Positions 5,501 through 6,283 of a DNA stretch of 6,283 nucleotides are shown here, piece after piece. The stretch is from the NCBI GenBank assembly GCA_007132825.1, contig SLNX01000153.1, forward strand, positions 1-6,283, written 5' to 3'. The translations under genes were made by a program, and so were the position numbers. The notes under the pieces are model-generated. The model did no database searches. It saw only the letters and a program-made list of their open reading frames with translations, and had not been told where the DNA came from. This DNA is from Bacteroidales bacterium. GTDB taxonomy: Bacteria; Bacteroidota; Bacteroidia; Bacteroidales; UBA7960. Position 1 is the stretch's first letter, and every line of letters begins with the position of its first letter.

Positions 5501-5557
5501 AACCAAAACATAATAACCTGTTAACCCTAATTATAACTGCATGAAAGACCTGTTGTG

Positions 5558-5770
5558 CTATGATGCCGGATTTGATTCTGACTCCTTTGTACTCACACAA
5601 TCCTCCGGTATACCTGAAGCACAGGCACAAGACTTTGGTTTTCCGTTGTCAGGATCATAAGAGCTTGTGCATGACTTTTGAAAGGTTGCACCGGGTTTTA
5701 GAAACATTTTGATGGCAAAGCCCCCAATGGCCAGACCCATTAATACGACTGCGAGAATAATGACTTCCAT
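5558..5770 (-). CDS. Small single-span membrane protein with four cysteines, NqrM-like
   Basis: A 70-residue protein: a membrane segment at about 3-23 (IILAVVLMGLAIGGFAIKMF), then a hydrophilic tail with Cys34, Cys48, Cys50 and Cys58 in the order SC … SCAC … DC. I recognise the general type, a short conserved Bacteroidota protein usually labelled 'membrane or secreted protein'. The layout (one span, then SC, CxC and C) resembles NqrM (DUF539), a small protein needed for maturation of the Na+-NQR complex and thought to deliver or hold iron. That resemblance is by pattern only. The start at 5770 is chosen because the protein then opens directly with the membrane segment; an ATG at 5815 would add 15 residues (MLMSTSWCVKINIYV) that look like translated leader. 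It follows the RNA methyltransferase gene on the same strand after 123 bases. ApbE, at the other end of the window, also matures NQR/Rnf-type complexes. Confidence 0.75.
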   Translation of the reverse strand: MEVIILAVVLMGLAIGGFAIKMFLKPGATFQKSCTSSYDPDNGKPKSCACASGIPEDCVSTKESESNPAS

Positions 5771-5787
5771 TACGTAAATATTTATTT

Positions 5788-5808
5788 TGACGCACCATGA
5801 GGTGCTCA
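5788..5808. promoter_or_regulatory. Small dyad in the leader of the four-cysteine protein gene
   Basis: GCACC (5792-5796) and GGTGC (5801-5805) pair around ATGA, and TGA (5788-5790) with TCA (5806-5808) extends the stem past a single bulged base. It lies 22-35 bases upstream of the chosen start at 5770, a position suited to an operator or a leader hairpin. TATTTAC lies three bases before the start codon, as at the MCE gene, but I see no TTTG at the right distance upstream, so no promoter is called. Confidence 0.3.
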
Positions 5809-5893
5809 TTAACAATGGTTAAAAACTGAATGATCCTACATAAATACTAACAGCTGAAACGGATGAATGTTTAACATCAAAGCATCATTTGGG

Positions 5894-6283
5894 TTATGTG
5901 TTTTTCGTAACCCAACTCAGAATGATTCCGGTCGCCATCGCTGCATTCAGCGACTCCGCGCCGCCTTGAAAATTTTTTACTCCGGAGGGGATCATCAATT
6001 TTTGCTGTATCCTTGAAGCCACTTCGGCCGATATCCCTTTTGACTCATTTCCAACTACCAAAACAGCCGGCAAAGCCGGTTTAACCGAATAAAGATCTGA
6101 AGCATCAGGAAAAGCTCCGTACACTATGACATCCTTGTTCAGTTTATCAATACAAGAGCCCAGATCAGTGTAATAGGTTTGTACACGGATAAAAGAACCC
6201 ATACTGGATTGTATGGTTTTTGGATTATAAACATCAGCAGTATCCGGTGAGCAAATGACATGGCGCACGCCAAACCAGTCTGC
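5894..6283 (-). CDS. SpoU/TrmH-family RNA 2'-O-methyltransferase, C-terminal part
   Basis: The 129 residues present are the C-terminal half of a SPOUT-class enzyme that uses S-adenosylmethionine to methylate a ribose 2'-hydroxyl in rRNA or tRNA. The frame stays open to the window edge (ADWFGVRHVICSPDT…), so the 5' part is missing. Visible family motifs are NPKTIQSSMGSFIRV (residues 20-34 of this fragment), motif 2 VLVVGNESKGIS (74-85) and motif 3 with IPSG then AESLNAAMATGI (98-120); these last two form the knotted cofactor site and are intact. The N-terminal RNA-binding domain and the motif-1 Asn/Arg region are outside the window, so the target nucleotide cannot be assigned. A GTG at 6268 is in frame but is internal, because homologous sequence continues upstream of it. 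Complete relatives have about 240-270 residues. Confidence 0.92.
   Translation of the reverse strand, partial: ADWFGVRHVICSPDTADVYNPKTIQSSMGSFIRVQTYYTDLGSCIDKLNKDVIVYGAFPDASDLYSVKPALPAVLVVGNESKGISAEVASRIQQKLMIPSGVKNFQGGAESLNAAMATGIILSWVTKNT

Larger units (their letters stand above)
4920..5557. other. Convergent intergenic region packed with inverted repeats, no credible gene
   Basis: This 638-base stretch separates the end of the MCE operon (plus strand) from the end of a minus-strand gene. Open frames here lack family motifs, begin at TTG codons, and their predicted peptides simply follow palindromic DNA. What it does contain is structural: a 15-bp perfect hairpin (4999-5035), a nested palindrome (5058-5218), two hairpins with the same six-base loop (5252-5275, 5302-5321), an 8-bp long-range pairing (5296-5303 with 5360-5367), a direct repeat (5452-5476) and a 7-bp hairpin (5481-5500). 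I see no tRNA, rRNA or transposase gene in it. A dispersed non-coding mobile repeat or a structured RNA is the best guess. Confidence 0.6.

Noticed and set aside
5558..5815. Longer 85-residue version of the four-cysteine protein
   Set aside because: The extra N-terminal residues would displace the membrane segment from the start and cover a leader with a dyad; the internal ATG at 5770 gives a natural small membrane protein.
5894..6268. Complete short methyltransferase starting at GTG 6268
   Set aside because: The family pattern continues upstream (ADWFG before the GTG) to the window edge, so the gene is cut by the window, not short.

Overview
The window looks like chromosomal DNA of a member of the Bacteroidota, probably Bacteroidales or Marinilabiliales-like. 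The clues are genes without Shine-Dalgarno sequences, one good match to the Bacteroidota TTTG / TAnnTTTG promoter, a small cysteine-rich membrane protein of a kind I associate with this phylum, and AT-rich intergenic repeats typical of the group. This placement is inferred from style and family; no marker gene is present.

Layout. (1) Positions 1-98 hold the last codons of a plus-strand gene, probably a cation diffusion facilitator. (2) Positions 99-223 hold a telomere-like inverted repeat and a compact GC hairpin. (3) Positions 224-1231 encode an ApbE lipoprotein (FAD:protein FMN transferase). (4) Positions 1289-4919 form a compact four-gene plus-strand operon for an MCE lipid-transport ABC system: a membrane-anchored MCE protein with a long helical tail, a PqiC-like lipoprotein, a permease with a fused N-terminal STAS domain (MlaB+MlaE), and the ATPase MlaF. 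(5) Positions 4920-5557 lie between convergent genes and hold no credible gene, but they contain a dense cluster of inverted repeats, including a nested imperfect palindrome of about 160 nt. (6) On the minus strand are a 70-residue single-span protein with four cysteines (5558-5770) and, upstream of it, the C-terminal half of a SpoU/TrmH-family RNA methyltransferase that runs off the window (5894-6283).

How the genes fit together. The MCE operon holds all the parts of one trans-envelope lipid conveyor: ATPase and permease with a built-in STAS regulator in the inner membrane, an MCE ring with a tail long enough in principle to reach across the periplasm, and a lipoprotein of the family that docks with the Pqi needle. 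No mlaA or mlaC homologue is seen, so a tunnel (PqiB/PqiC-like) mode is more likely than a shuttle (MlaC-like) mode. ApbE and the small cysteine protein could both serve maturation of a flavin-carrying Na+-NQR or Rnf complex encoded elsewhere; that link is inference.

The least explained part is the 4991-5500 repeat cluster. It looks like a mobile or structured non-coding element, and the same palindromic modules occur in it in two different arrangements.
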